43,693 bases of DNA from an uncultured bacterium. Lineage in GTDB: Bacteria; Bacillota; Negativicutes; Acidaminococcales; Acidaminococcaceae. Below are positions 9,678-17,584 of this stretch, in pieces (position 1 is the stretch's first letter; each line of letters begins with the position of its first letter). Made by a program: the position numbers and the translations under genes. Location: contig CAJMQS010000019.1 in assembly GCA_905215645.1 (NCBI GenBank), positions 1-43,693 of the forward strand, written 5' to 3'. The notes beneath the pieces were generated by a model. That model was given only the letters and a program-made list of their open reading frames with translations. It did no database searches and was not told the DNA's origin.

Positions 9678-9697
9678 CTAATTAAATGCTTCTGGAT

Positions 9698-9747
9698 AAA
9701 AGTCCCTTTCTTAGTCTCACAGGACTAGGTTAAAAGGTAGTACTTTT
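9698..9747 (-). promoter_or_regulatory. PyrR-binding anti-antiterminator hairpin
   Basis: The minus strand reads AGTCCTGTGAGACT at 9713-9726, which fits the Bacillus PyrR-binding loop consensus ARUCCNGNGAGRYU. The loop is closed by TAGTC/GACTA. Lower stems CCTTT/AAAGG and AAAAGT/ACTTTT extend the hairpin to 9698-9747. An alternative pairing of CTAAGA...AAGG with CCTT...TCTTAG in the downstream terminator could act as antiterminator. In the known mechanism, UMP-bound PyrR stabilises this hairpin, which allows the terminator to form. The pyrR gene is not in the window. Confidence 0.85.
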
Positions 9748-9759
9748 GAAGTTTTTTCT

Positions 9760-9788
9760 AGTGTAGCACGGGGGGGAGGAAAAGTCAA
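9760..9788 (-). promoter_or_regulatory. pyr operon promoter
   Basis: TTGACT (9783-9788) is separated by exactly 17 bp from TACACT (9760-9765), with an extended TG motif (TGCTACACT). The -35 box contains the stop codon of the preceding HD gene. Transcription would start near 9753, giving a leader of about 175 nt that contains the PyrR hairpin and terminator. Confidence 0.8.
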
Positions 9789-10213
9789 GGCATCAGGATG
9801 CTGTAAGCTTTCCGGTACTTTTCCACCCGCTTCCGGTCCTTTTCCGTCACTTCCGGCAGCCGGGTCAGGTCCATGTTGTTCCGCAGGTCCGCCTTTTTCA
9901 CTGCGATGGCATAGGGATTCCCGCTTGCCTTGATGTTCTGCACATAGTCCAAATAGGGGACTTTTTTGTCGTGGGTCAAAAGGGCCACCGCCTCCGCCAC
10001 GGTCTTCCCGAATAATTTTTCCAGGGTTTCCCGGTCCATGGCCGTATCTTCCAGGGTGTCATGGAGCATCCCCACCAGGGCATAGGTCTCTCCCAAGGGG
10101 AGCACCTGGTCCGATACGAATTTCACATGATGGATATAATCTTTTCCTGCCCGGTCCTTCTGTCCTGCATGATACTTCTTTGCCACCTCATAAGCCAATG
10201 TCAGTTTCTCCAT
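9785..10213 (-). CDS. HD-domain hydrolase, RelA/SpoT-like (MESH1-type)
   Basis: A small 142-residue protein equivalent to the hydrolase domain of RelA/SpoT with no synthetase or regulatory domain. Metal-binding residues expected of the family are visible: H15 (KYHAGQKD), H29 (YIHHV), H51-D52 with E56-D57 (LHDTLEDT), and D109 (KKADLRNNM). The family includes (p)ppGpp 3'-pyrophosphohydrolases, but substrate cannot be read from sequence. The ATG at 10213 has GGAG 8 nt upstream; a GTG at 10219 is too close to it. It begins just after the stop of the upstream gene, so the two are probably co-transcribed. The pyr promoter starts within its 3' end. Confidence 0.85.
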   Translation of the reverse strand: MEKLTLAYEVAKKYHAGQKDRAGKDYIHHVKFVSDQVLPLGETYALVGMLHDTLEDTAMDRETLEKLFGKTVAEAVALLTHDKKVPYLDYVQNIKASGNPYAIAVKKADLRNNMDLTRLPEVTEKDRKRVEKYRKAYSILMP

Positions 10214-10215
10214 TT

Positions 10216-10743
10216 TCACCGCTCCTTACTCTCCTTGGGATCTTCCAATGCATCCACGAACCGCACATCCCAGTCTTCATATTTCACCATCATATCATGG
10301 ATATGCTGGGCAATCATGATCGACGGCGCCCCTACATTCACAGAGTACATGGTCCGGAACTCCTGGAAATGGAACGGCTCCCCCAAAAGGCCGCTGTAGA
10401 ACCGATCCAGTACCTGCGGGGTCAACGGCCCCAGGGCTTTACCCGAGCCTCCTTTTTGAGAAAATTCCCAGGCCTGGCCATTTTCATCGACAAAAAGGTA
10501 TCCCTTCTGCCCGAACCGCCGGCTCATGGCTGGCCCCAGGCGCTCCAATTCCGGCCGGTACAGCACATTCATATGGACCAGCACCTGGCAGCAGGGTTGC
10601 CGTCCGCTCCACACCCCTGCACAGTGGAAATCCACCAGACGCAGCCAGTGCTTCAAAGATTCCAGATCCTTGGGTTCCGCCGAAAGGAACACCCCGCAGC
10701 GCTGCCGTCCGAACTGCTCCAATAATGATTTTTCCATATCCAT
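10216..10743 (-). CDS. Hypothetical protein
   Basis: I do not recognise this 175-residue soluble protein. It has no signal peptide or membrane segment. The composition is mixed, with cysteines at C16, C41 and a CC pair in RQPCCQVLVHMN, and a C-terminus rich in charge (DALEDPKESKER). An alternative ATG at 10737 is better spaced from the GGGGG ribosome binding site. It forms a two-gene unit with the HD hydrolase, the stop falling just before that gene's ATG. An extended -10 (TGCTACAAT) lies just upstream. Confidence 0.7.
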   Translation of the reverse strand: MDMEKSLLEQFGRQRCGVFLSAEPKDLESLKHWLRLVDFHCAGVWSGRQPCCQVLVHMNVLYRPELERLGPAMSRRFGQKGYLFVDENGQAWEFSQKGGSGKALGPLTPQVLDRFYSGLLGEPFHFQEFRTMYSVNVGAPSIMIAQHIHDMMVKYEDWDVRFVDALEDPKESKER

Positions 10744-10761
10744 TCCCCCTTCCGCACTTCC

Positions 10762-10769
10762 ATTGTAGC
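10762..10769 (-). promoter_or_regulatory. Candidate extended -10 promoter for 10743 gene
   Basis: The minus strand reads TGCTACAAT, an extended -10 element about 20 nt before the start. No convincing -35 box is present at 16-18 bp. Confidence 0.45.
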
Positions 10770-10803
10770 AGAAAAAGTGGGAAAAATGGGGGACAGATGG
10801 GAA

Positions 10804-11030
10804 GGACGTCAGGCCGGTCCTTGATAAGAAATCAGACCGGCCCTGACGGGCCTATCAGAAGTCAGATTTAATAAGAAGTCAGAACGGCCTGACGGGCCTT
10901 TCAGATGGCAGATTTATGAAGTCAGACGTCAGATTGTTCGTGATGAGCAGGACGGACTTACATCTAAACCGAACAAAGCTGACGTCTGACGTCTCAAGGC
11001 CCCCCTGGGGCCGTTTCTGCCTTCTTTTTT
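10804..11030. repeat. Dispersed intergenic element, copy A
   Basis: This fills most of the 409-nt gap between the divergent genes at 10743 and 11153. Two hairpin modules with CGGCC/GGCC arms and GTCAGA units precede a 79-bp core (10921-10999). The core's inverted ends are GTCAGACGTCAG and CTGACGTCTGAC, each repeating every 7 bp. The right boundary has a GGCCCC/GGGGCC hairpin (10998-11012) and a T-run at 11024-11030. The core aligns with copies at 12403-12481 and 33170-33247. I see no gene in the gap. Confidence 0.8.
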
Positions 11031-11152
11031 CTCTTACAACACTTTTTTCCACTTAATGACGGTCTTTTTCCACCCAGGAAGGAAGTTCTTGTTTCTTGAC
11101 GAATGGTATCACCATTGAACCCTTGCAAATTTTATAGAAAGATGGTGATTCC

Positions 11153-12184
11153 ATGAAAATCTCTACCACTGTTGCCCATGATCTGGACACGTGGCAGGAA
11201 GAACAAGCATTGGATGCCGCCTGCTGCCGGCTCCTGGCCAACAAAATCATTTTGGCCCACATCCTCCAGGGCTGTCTTCCAGAATACGAGCATTGTTCCA
11301 TCCCGGAACTGCTCCCCTGTCTGGAAGGTACCCCTGCAGTCTGTTCTGTAGCTGTGGATCAGGATGTCCAGGATCCGGGACGCATCAGAGGCGAAAACAC
11401 GGCGGACAAAAGCATCAAGGAAGGAAATGTGAATTTCGACATCCTATTTTCGGCGCGTACTCCTGATGGCAAGGAATCCCGGCAGATTTTCATCAACGTG
11501 GAAAGTCAGAATGACTGGAACCCGGGCTATCCCCTGCTGAAACGGGCTGTCTATTACTGTGGAAGGCTGCTTTCCCGTCAGAAAGGGATTGTCTTCCAGA
11601 ATTCCGACTACCAGAAACTCCAGAAGGTCTATTCCCTCTGGATCTGTCTGGACCCTCCAAAGCCCAAACAGAACACCCTGACTTCTTTCCACATGATGGA
11701 AGAAAATTTGGTGGGCAACGCCAAATATGATAAAATGAATTATGATATGGTGTCCATGATGATGATTTGCCTGGGACAGCCGGACAGCAGGCAGGAGGAT
11801 ATTATCCACCTGCTCAGCGTCCTTCTGTCCACAGAAATGGACCCTGACGTGAAGAAACAAATCCTGGAACGGGAATACAACATTCCCATGACCGTAGAGA
11901 TGAAAAAGGAGGCGGAGACCATGTGCGGTATCGGACACGCCATTGCTAGAAAGAACCTGGAAAAAGGAATGGAACAAGGCCTGGCAAAAGGTCTTGAAAA
12001 GGGCCGTTTGGAAGGAAAACAGGAAGGCCGTTTGGAAGGTCGTTTGGAAGGCCGCCAAGAAGAACGGGAATCCAACATTCTTGCCATGCTGAAAGAAAAG
12101 ATCCCCATGGAGACTATTTCCCGGATCACCCATTACTCTTTGGACCAGATCCAGAAATTGGGGAAACTGCATGGATTGCTTTAG
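11153..12184 (+). CDS. Rpn-family PD-(D/E)XK nuclease / putative transposase
   Basis: The 343-residue protein resembles the Rpn (recombination-promoting nuclease) family. A PD-(D/E)XK-type core is visible: GNVNFDILF with D96, then INVESQ with E117 and Q119, then the KRAVYYCGRLLSRQ helix. The C-terminal third has a Gly/charged repeat (residues 271-301, EKG/EQG/LEG/RLEGR units) and a short tail (ETISRITHYSLDQIQKL), both common in this family. E. coli Rpn proteins are DNA endonucleases that stimulate RecA-independent recombination; that role here is inference. The start has only a weak ribosome binding site. Repeat copies A and B flank the gene as direct repeats, suggesting a modular insertion. 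Confidence 0.85.
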   Translation: MKISTTVAHDLDTWQEEQALDAACCRLLANKIILAHILQGCLPEYEHCSIPELLPCLEGTPAVCSVAVDQDVQDPGRIRGENTADKSIKEGNVNFDILFSARTPDGKESRQIFINVESQNDWNPGYPLLKRAVYYCGRLLSRQKGIVFQNSDYQKLQKVYSLWICLDPPKPKQNTLTSFHMMEENLVGNAKYDKMNYDMVSMMMICLGQPDSRQEDIIHLLSVLLSTEMDPDVKKQILEREYNIPMTVEMKKEAETMCGIGHAIARKNLEKGMEQGLAKGLEKGRLEGKQEGRLEGRLEGRQEERESNILAMLKEKIPMETISRITHYSLDQIQKLGKLHGLL

Positions 12185-12190
12185 GTTGGC

Positions 12191-12219
12191 AAAGGCCGCC
12201 GGATTTTCCGGCGGCCTTT
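12191..12219 (+). terminator. Terminator of the Rpn gene
   Basis: A 13-bp perfect stem (AAAGGCCGCCGGA, loop TTT, TCCGGCGGCCTTT) lies 6 nt after the stop. The T-tract is short (CCTTTGTC). It also forms the left boundary of repeat copy B. Confidence 0.7.
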
Positions 12220-12479
12220 GTCAGCTATCAACGGTCAGCGGTCAACGGCTTGAACATCCGACCCCAACGGCGTACGGGCGGGCCGCAGGCCCGCCCGTCC
12301 CGGCCTCCGGTTTTCATAGTCAAGACGTCAGACCGGCCCTGACGGGCCTTTCAGATGGCAGATTTAATAAGACGTCAGAACGGCCCAGAGGGCCTTTCAG
12401 AAGTCAGACGTCAGATTGTTGGCAATAAGCAGGACGGACCTACTGCTAAGCCAAACAGAGCTGACGTCTGACGTCTCAA

Positions 12480-12511
12480 GGAGCTGTTGCACACGCAGCG
12501 TCTCCCTTTTT
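12480..12511 (+). terminator. Right-end terminator hairpin of copy B
   Basis: GGAGCTGTTGC (12480-12490) pairs with GCAGCGTCTCC (12495-12505) around ACAC, with one mismatch and G-T pairs, followed by CTTTTT. The T-run faces the 3' end of the convergent nuclease gene. Confidence 0.6.
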
Positions 12512-14316
12512 CACTCCCTCAGCTCCCGCAAAAGTTCCTGGAGATTCTTCTGCTGGTTCTCTTCGCTGACTTCTTCGGAACAGGGGATCACATTGGCTGC
12601 CGGGCGGATCTGGTTCCCTTCCAGCCGGCAGTTGTAGAAAGATTCCAGTTCCTGGTCTCCGTTGGTGAGCCCGTAGAGGATCTCCAGCCCCCGGATGGAG
12701 ACCTCCACTTCTTCCCCTTCTTCCTCATAGGGCATGGGGCTCAGGGAAAGGAGATATTTATAGGCCATCTCCGGCATCAGCTCTTGGAGGACTTTTTTCT
12801 TATAGCTGTATTTGGCATCCAAGATCAAGTAAGTCTCCCGCCCTCTTCCCCGCCATTTCAGCAGGTAGTCCGGGGTGTAATAATGGCCTTCCTCCAGGGC
12901 CTTGAAGGCATAGGTGGTATTCCGGTAGAGGTGGATGCCCCTTTCGGCATTTTCCGCCTGGTCCGTGATCACCGGCTGGAAATACAGGGTCAGGATCTCT
13001 TCTCCCTTGTGGAAGCGGAACACATTCTGGTAACCGGAAGGGTCGTACAGGTTCCGTGCCCCCTGGCTGTAGCGCTGCCGGCTGCGGCTGTCCAGGATGT
13101 AGCCGGCTCCCTGGAGCTGGCAGATCAGTTTGGCCAAGCAGTACACTTCGAATACGAAGGTGTTTTCATACAAGTTCAGCAGCATCTGCTCCCGGGGGAA
13201 GTGGTGGCAGGTATTCTGGATCCACTGGTGGATGCACAGGTAGATCCGGTGATACTGGGGAATCCGGAAAAAGGGTTCCGTGGGCACCGGCAGCTGGAGG
13301 CCATCCAGCAAGGTCACTGGAAGGATCTGCTGGTAGGAGACGAACATCTCCTGGAGCCGCTCTTCCACCTCTTCGCACCGTTTCAGGAAGCTCCGGAGCA
13401 TCCGGGCCGCATTTTCATAGAGCACCTGGGAAGACAGGATATAGCCGTTTTCCTGGGCATCCGGCAGTTCCAACCCTTGGAGCTGGTCCTGGATTTCCTT
13501 CCGTCCTTCCCCGATGTCGTAGAGCATCCGTTTGAGGAAGCTGAGGACCACCTGGTTCTCATAGACATCCCGGCTCATCTTATCCTGGGTCATCAGGAGC
13601 TTTTCGGGCAGGCAGTACCGGTCCCCTACCTGGATCCCAGCAGGAGACTCCTTCAGATATTCCGGATGGCGGACCAGATACTGGAGGGTATGGGAATTCA
13701 CCGTCTGGACTTTTTCCGTCCAGTCCACCACCTCGGCGGTTTCCAAGGTGTGGCGGCAGTTGGCCTTGAAATACCCATAGCTTTCTTCATAGACCTGGAG
13801 GATCTCATCGGCCAGGGTCAGTTGGGAAAGGAAATCCTGGAAATCGCTCCGTTCCCCCTGGACCAGGCCCCCGGTCTTTTCCCGGAGCAGAGGCTTCTGG
13901 TGGGCATAGATGAATTCCAGCATGGCTTTCAGGTTCTGCTGCTGAGGAGAAGGCTGGATCAGCACCGGCAGAAGGTCGGTATACCAGGTGCTGTCAGTGC
14001 CGTCTTCCTGCTGGAGGGTGATTTCCAGTTCCACCAGGCCCATATGGTAGGCAAAGATATTATTGGGAAACAGGACAGTGCCGTGGCGCCGATCGTACAT
14101 ACTGTTCAGCGGCTTTCCGTTCAGCGCCACCGCTACGGAAGCACAGTCCCAGTCGGCAGGGAGTGCCAGGTCGTAGTGGAGGTTTTCCCGCACCCCCGGA
14201 TGCCCCGCTGCCGCCAGTACCCGTTCTGCCGAATAGGGACGGGCCTGATCGGTCACCGGCAGCAGCAGCCCTGGCCCGTTCTGTTCCAGGAGACGGATTG
14301 TTTTTTCCATGGCCAT
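12511..14316 (-). CDS. DUF2357/McrC-like PD-(D/E)XK nuclease
   Basis: The 601-residue protein has the organisation of DUF2357 proteins: an N-terminal beta-rich region (about 40-125), a helical middle (about 130-400), and a C-terminal PD-(D/E)XK nuclease. Catalytic residues are P482-D483 (YYTPDYLLKW), D500-A-K502 (YLILDAKYSYKKK), and an upstream acidic residue E389 (FVFEVYCLAK). Proteins of this type pair with McrB-like AAA+ NTPases in type IV restriction-like systems, and such an NTPase is immediately upstream, overlapping it by a few bases at the stop (TGAGATG). I infer it is the effector nuclease. A second ATG at 14310 is equally possible; neither has a strong ribosome binding site, which suggests translational coupling. 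Confidence 0.82.
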   Translation of the reverse strand: MAMEKTIRLLEQNGPGLLLPVTDQARPYSAERVLAAAGHPGVRENLHYDLALPADWDCASVAVALNGKPLNSMYDRRHGTVLFPNNIFAYHMGLVELEITLQQEDGTDSTWYTDLLPVLIQPSPQQQNLKAMLEFIYAHQKPLLREKTGGLVQGERSDFQDFLSQLTLADEILQVYEESYGYFKANCRHTLETAEVVDWTEKVQTVNSHTLQYLVRHPEYLKESPAGIQVGDRYCLPEKLLMTQDKMSRDVYENQVVLSFLKRMLYDIGEGRKEIQDQLQGLELPDAQENGYILSSQVLYENAARMLRSFLKRCEEVEERLQEMFVSYQQILPVTLLDGLQLPVPTEPFFRIPQYHRIYLCIHQWIQNTCHHFPREQMLLNLYENTFVFEVYCLAKLICQLQGAGYILDSRSRQRYSQGARNLYDPSGYQNVFRFHKGEEILTLYFQPVITDQAENAERGIHLYRNTTYAFKALEEGHYYTPDYLLKWRGRGRETYLILDAKYSYKKKVLQELMPEMAYKYLLSLSPMPYEEEGEEVEVSIRGLEILYGLTNGDQELESFYNCRLEGNQIRPAANVIPCSEEVSEENQQKNLQELLRELRE

Positions 14317-14317
14317 C

Positions 14318-17300
14318 TCAGTGGAAGAACTGGAAGAACTTCATCCGCCGGTTCCCCCACTCCAGGATCTGATCCAACAGCGCCGCGCTCTGGACCATCC
14401 GGTTGCTGGCGCAGTCATCCCGGAACTGTATCAGCCATTTTTCGAATTCTGCCCCATTGCCGCTGAGTTTGGGCAGGACTTTCTGGGCCACGGCATAGTC
14501 CAGGGCGATGACCCCGGGGCGGATGTGGTCTTCCGGTTCCATGAGACGGGAAGCCACCCGCCAGTACCGGTGCAGGGCCAGTTCGATCCGCATGCTCAGA
14601 TAGATATTCTGTTCCGCCAGCCGGGCTTTCACCCGGTCATAGACATTCTGCTCCACGCTGGTCAGCTGGCAGCTTTCCCGGGGAGCCACATCGAAGAGGC
14701 TCTTCAGCTGCTGCCAGGAGACCTGCTGGATTTCCCCATTGCCCAGTCCCCCGTCCACTTCCGGGACGAATTCCGTATGGGGCAGGGTGACGATCCAGGC
14801 CCGGTCGATCAGCCGGGGAGAAAGGGTCTCCGTGGTGTGGTCGTTGTTGATGGTAGCTAGGAAATGGAGGGTCTCCGGCAGCTGGAACCGATGGTTGTGG
14901 CCCAGGTTGATGGTGTGCTCCTCATTCCAATCATCGCATACATTCATGAAATCCGCCCAGTAGTATTCCATGGGGGAAAGATTGGCTTCATCCAGGAGGA
15001 TGTAATAGGGATACTGCCGGATTCCATGGCGTTTTTCCCAATCCAGCAGCCGCAGCCCGTCATAGACATCCCGGTTGCTTTCTTCAAAGGCCTTGGTGAG
15101 GGGATTGTAATAGCCGATCAGATCCCGTTTGGAAGTCCAGCCCCGCTCCACGGAAACAGGGATGTACCGATTGGTGGTGCTCATGAAATCCTGGGGTCCG
15201 ATTTTCCGTTCGAACTGGGTCAGTCCCAGCACCTTGCCCAGCAGGTTGCAGAAAGAAGTCTTGCCGCTGCCGGGGGAGCCGGAAAACACCGTCAAAAAGC
15301 CCTGGGTAGCGCAGATCAAGAGATTCAGGATCAGGTTTCGGCTGTATTGGGGCCGTTCTTTCTGGATGGAGGTGATCAAGTATTCCAGGCATTTCCGATT
15401 GTTGCTGCCGGAAGCTGGGATTCCATTGATCCGTTCTGCCAGCTCTTCTTCCGTCTGGGGCGGAGCCTGGCGGGTCTGTCTTTCTTGGACCAGGGCCAGG
15501 GCTTTCCGGTTCCGGGCGGATACGCCCTTGGCGTTCCCCAATTCCTGCCAGATATCCGGATACCGTTCCAGAAGGGCGGAGATGAAATCCTGCCCCCACC
15601 GTTTGTTCACATTGTCCAGGAGATGCTGGTACAGGAAGTCCCCCACCTCTTCATAGCCTTTCCGGGCTGCCTTATCTTCTTCCAGGATAGTTCCCAGCCG
15701 CTGGACCCGCTGTTTCCGGATGGCGGAGGGAAGATTGCTGAATAGCTGGTCCTGTTCCCGTTCCAGGAAGTTTTTCAAGGTTTCCGGCTTCACCATGTCG
15801 CCGGAATCCACCTGGGCGCTTTTCACCAGGCTCCGGAGCAGTACTTCATCCGGGGCCATATCCACCAGCTGGGAAGCCGTGCCCGGCAGACGATGGTAAA
15901 AGGCCCACTCTGTCTTTTCCTGCCGGCTGGCCCAGGTCCCTTCTGCCGGGAAGAAGACCACTTTCTGCCAGGTTTCCGGCGGGCAGGCAGTCAATAGATA
16001 CTGGTTGGCAGGCACTTCGCTTTCCACAAAGAAACCGAACCGGTTGTTCTTCTGGACTTCATAAGGGCCGGCGATCCAGCCATTTTCCAGCTGGATCAGG
16101 ATCTGCTCTCCGGCAAAGAGATTCTCTTCCTGGAGCCGCAGCACCGTATCTTTAGAAATGGGATCCAGGAGCCTTTTTTCCGGCACCACCGTATACAGTC
16201 CCTTTTCAAAGGGATACTGCAGGTGCCCTTCCTTCAGGGCATCGATGCAGAACACCCGATAAGCGGTGGACCGGAGGTTCCCCTGGTTGTCTTTATTTTC
16301 CACCAGGGTTTCCGGGCTGATTTCCAGGAAGATGATGTCATTCTCATGGAAATGGTCTTCCATATATTTCTGGTCGCTGTGGAGGCTGTACCACAGGTTG
16401 ATGTTCTTGTACTGTTCCGCCCGGGGGATCAGGGCATCGATTTCTTCTCCCGAAAGGGCCCGGTAGGCTTCATCCTGCCAGATTCCCATGGGCGTGAAAT
16501 TGTAGAAACTGTCCACGATGTTGATCCGGCCCACATAGGTGGTGAAGGGCTTTTCTTCCGAGGCTTCCTGTCCGTCGTCTGCGCTTTCCGGGGCGGAGGC
16601 GGGCCCTGCAGGCACCATTGCCGCTTCCGGGTCCTGGGCAGGATCCAAGGCAGCAGAAGCGGCCTGGGGTTCCGGGACGGCCGGTGCCATGGCCTCCGCC
16701 GGAGCTTCTTCCGGGGCCGGTTCCAAGACGGCATTCTTCTTTGCCCGGCCGTTCCGGTTCCGGACAGCCTTATCCCGGGTCCGGCTGTCCCGGTTCTTTC
16801 GGGCAGCAGGCTCTTCCGGGTCTTCTTCTGCAGGGACTTCCGGTTCCCGGATCTCTTTGGCTTCCCGTTCCCCCTTGGTCCCCTTGCTATTTTTAGTCTC
16901 TTTGGTTTCCCTGGATTCCCGGGCCTCTTTTTCCTTCTTCTTCAGCAGGGCTTCCGCCTGGTGCTGCTTCCCTTCCGGATAAGGCATTTCGGCCATTTCC
17001 AGCACCATCCACAGGGCGTTGGGCCGAAAAGGCTCTTTTTTCTTCTGGCAGATCCGTCCATATTTCAGCAGCAAGTCCGCCATGGCCTCCGGGCTATATT
17101 TGCTGATTTTTTTTATGTTCTCCGGTTCCTTTCCCACGATCTGCTGCAGGTTCCGGCACACCTGGCCCAGGAAGGCCTGGAAGGTATAGGCGGCAATGTC
17201 CTGGTAGATCCGGTCCCCTTCCTGGTACAGCTCGACGGCAAAGGGAACGATTTTTTCCCTTACCCGGGGGGACCGTTTGTCCAGTTTTCCCAGTTGGATG

Positions 17301-17473
17301 ATGTATTTCCGGTATTTCCGGCTGTTCCCCTTCATGGGCTTCAGCAGTTCCTCCACCGGGGTGGTTTCGAACAGCATCTGCAGATAATGCTCCTGGACCT
17401 TGTCCGCAGCGCTGGTATTGAGATCAACGGGCAGGGCAGCCTCTTGGGTTTTCTGTAATTTCTGGGGTTTCAT
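14318..17473 (-). CDS. McrB-like AAA+ NTPase with long N-terminal region
   Basis: The 1051-residue protein has a C-terminal AAA+ domain: Walker A GSPGSGKTS (732-740), Walker B YILLDEANLS (824-833), sensor-1 ATINND (873-878), and likely arginine-finger residues in LSPRLIDRAW. These resemble the McrB/MoxR branch; the McrB GTP-specific MNTAD signature is not evident, so the nucleotide is unknown. Residues 1-165 are a helical domain. Residues 175-310 are low complexity (Lys/Glu, then Ala/Pro/Glu) and probably a flexible linker. Residues 310-560 form an unrecognised globular region that could recognise substrate. The start at 17473 has GGAGG 5 nt upstream; the frame is open to 17566. It is the first gene of the two-gene system. 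Confidence 0.83.
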   Translation of the reverse strand: MKPQKLQKTQEAALPVDLNTSAADKVQEHYLQMLFETTPVEELLKPMKGNSRKYRKYIIQLGKLDKRSPRVREKIVPFAVELYQEGDRIYQDIAAYTFQAFLGQVCRNLQQIVGKEPENIKKISKYSPEAMADLLLKYGRICQKKKEPFRPNALWMVLEMAEMPYPEGKQHQAEALLKKKEKEARESRETKETKNSKGTKGEREAKEIREPEVPAEEDPEEPAARKNRDSRTRDKAVRNRNGRAKKNAVLEPAPEEAPAEAMAPAVPEPQAASAALDPAQDPEAAMVPAGPASAPESADDGQEASEEKPFTTYVGRINIVDSFYNFTPMGIWQDEAYRALSGEEIDALIPRAEQYKNINLWYSLHSDQKYMEDHFHENDIIFLEISPETLVENKDNQGNLRSTAYRVFCIDALKEGHLQYPFEKGLYTVVPEKRLLDPISKDTVLRLQEENLFAGEQILIQLENGWIAGPYEVQKNNRFGFFVESEVPANQYLLTACPPETWQKVVFFPAEGTWASRQEKTEWAFYHRLPGTASQLVDMAPDEVLLRSLVKSAQVDSGDMVKPETLKNFLEREQDQLFSNLPSAIRKQRVQRLGTILEEDKAARKGYEEVGDFLYQHLLDNVNKRWGQDFISALLERYPDIWQELGNAKGVSARNRKALALVQERQTRQAPPQTEEELAERINGIPASGSNNRKCLEYLITSIQKERPQYSRNLILNLLICATQGFLTVFSGSPGSGKTSFCNLLGKVLGLTQFERKIGPQDFMSTTNRYIPVSVERGWTSKRDLIGYYNPLTKAFEESNRDVYDGLRLLDWEKRHGIRQYPYYILLDEANLSPMEYYWADFMNVCDDWNEEHTINLGHNHRFQLPETLHFLATINNDHTTETLSPRLIDRAWIVTLPHTEFVPEVDGGLGNGEIQQVSWQQLKSLFDVAPRESCQLTSVEQNVYDRVKARLAEQNIYLSMRIELALHRYWRVASRLMEPEDHIRPGVIALDYAVAQKVLPKLSGNGAEFEKWLIQFRDDCASNRMVQSAALLDQILEWGNRRMKFFQFFH

Positions 17474-17512
17474 CATGACCTCCGACACATAAGATATAAG
17501 AGTAATTTGACA

Positions 17513-17549
17513 AATAAAAAGAAAAGCCGACGCCTCTCCCAGCGCGGCT
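17513..17549 (-). terminator. Intrinsic terminator before the AAA+ gene
   Basis: AGCCGCGC (17549-17542) pairs with GCGTCGGCT (17533-17525) with one bulged T, followed by TTTTCTTTTTATT. It lies between the GH18 stop and the AAA+ start, and also downstream of a TATAAT, so it may end the GH18 transcript or attenuate the nuclease operon. Confidence 0.75.
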
Positions 17550-17555
17550 CTTCCT

Positions 17556-17584
17556 ATTATACCCAATTTGGGTCATTTTTTCCA
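17556..17584 (-). promoter_or_regulatory. Candidate promoter upstream of McrBC-like operon
   Basis: A perfect TATAAT (17556-17561) has TGGAAA (17579-17584, 4 of 6 matches) 17 bp upstream. It lies immediately before an intrinsic terminator. Confidence 0.45.

Larger units (their letters stand above)
12191..12511. repeat. Dispersed intergenic element, copy B
   Basis: It occupies the whole 326-nt spacer between the convergent Rpn and DUF2357 genes. From left: terminator hairpin; four GTCA-type heptamers at 12220-12247; an 11-bp perfect GC-rich hairpin at 12274-12298; two GACGTCAGA/GGCC modules (12325-12400); and the 79-bp core at 12403-12481 with inverted GTCAGAC/CTGACGT heptamers. At the right is a hairpin (12480-12505) with a T-run reaching the DUF2357 stop codon. 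No gene is present here. Confidence 0.8.

Noticed and set aside
10804..11030. CRISPR array in the repeat-rich spacer
   Set aside because: The units are 7-bp periodic or about 50-bp hairpin modules, without uniform 25-36-bp repeats and unique spacers, and no cas gene is present.
11153..12184. Complete insertion sequence around the Rpn gene
   Set aside because: No IS-type terminal inverted repeats or target duplication adjoin the gene; the flanking copies are direct repeats of a wider intergenic family.
16223..17458. 411-residue plus-strand frame
   Set aside because: Mirror image of the low-complexity linker and N-terminal region of the AAA+ gene; Phe/Arg/Gly repeats are a by-product of Glu/Ala/Pro codons on the other strand.
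17474..17566. 31-residue hydrophobic extension of the AAA+ protein resembling a signal
   Set aside because: The frame runs through the intrinsic terminator and promoter region; the ATG at 17473 has the ribosome binding site.
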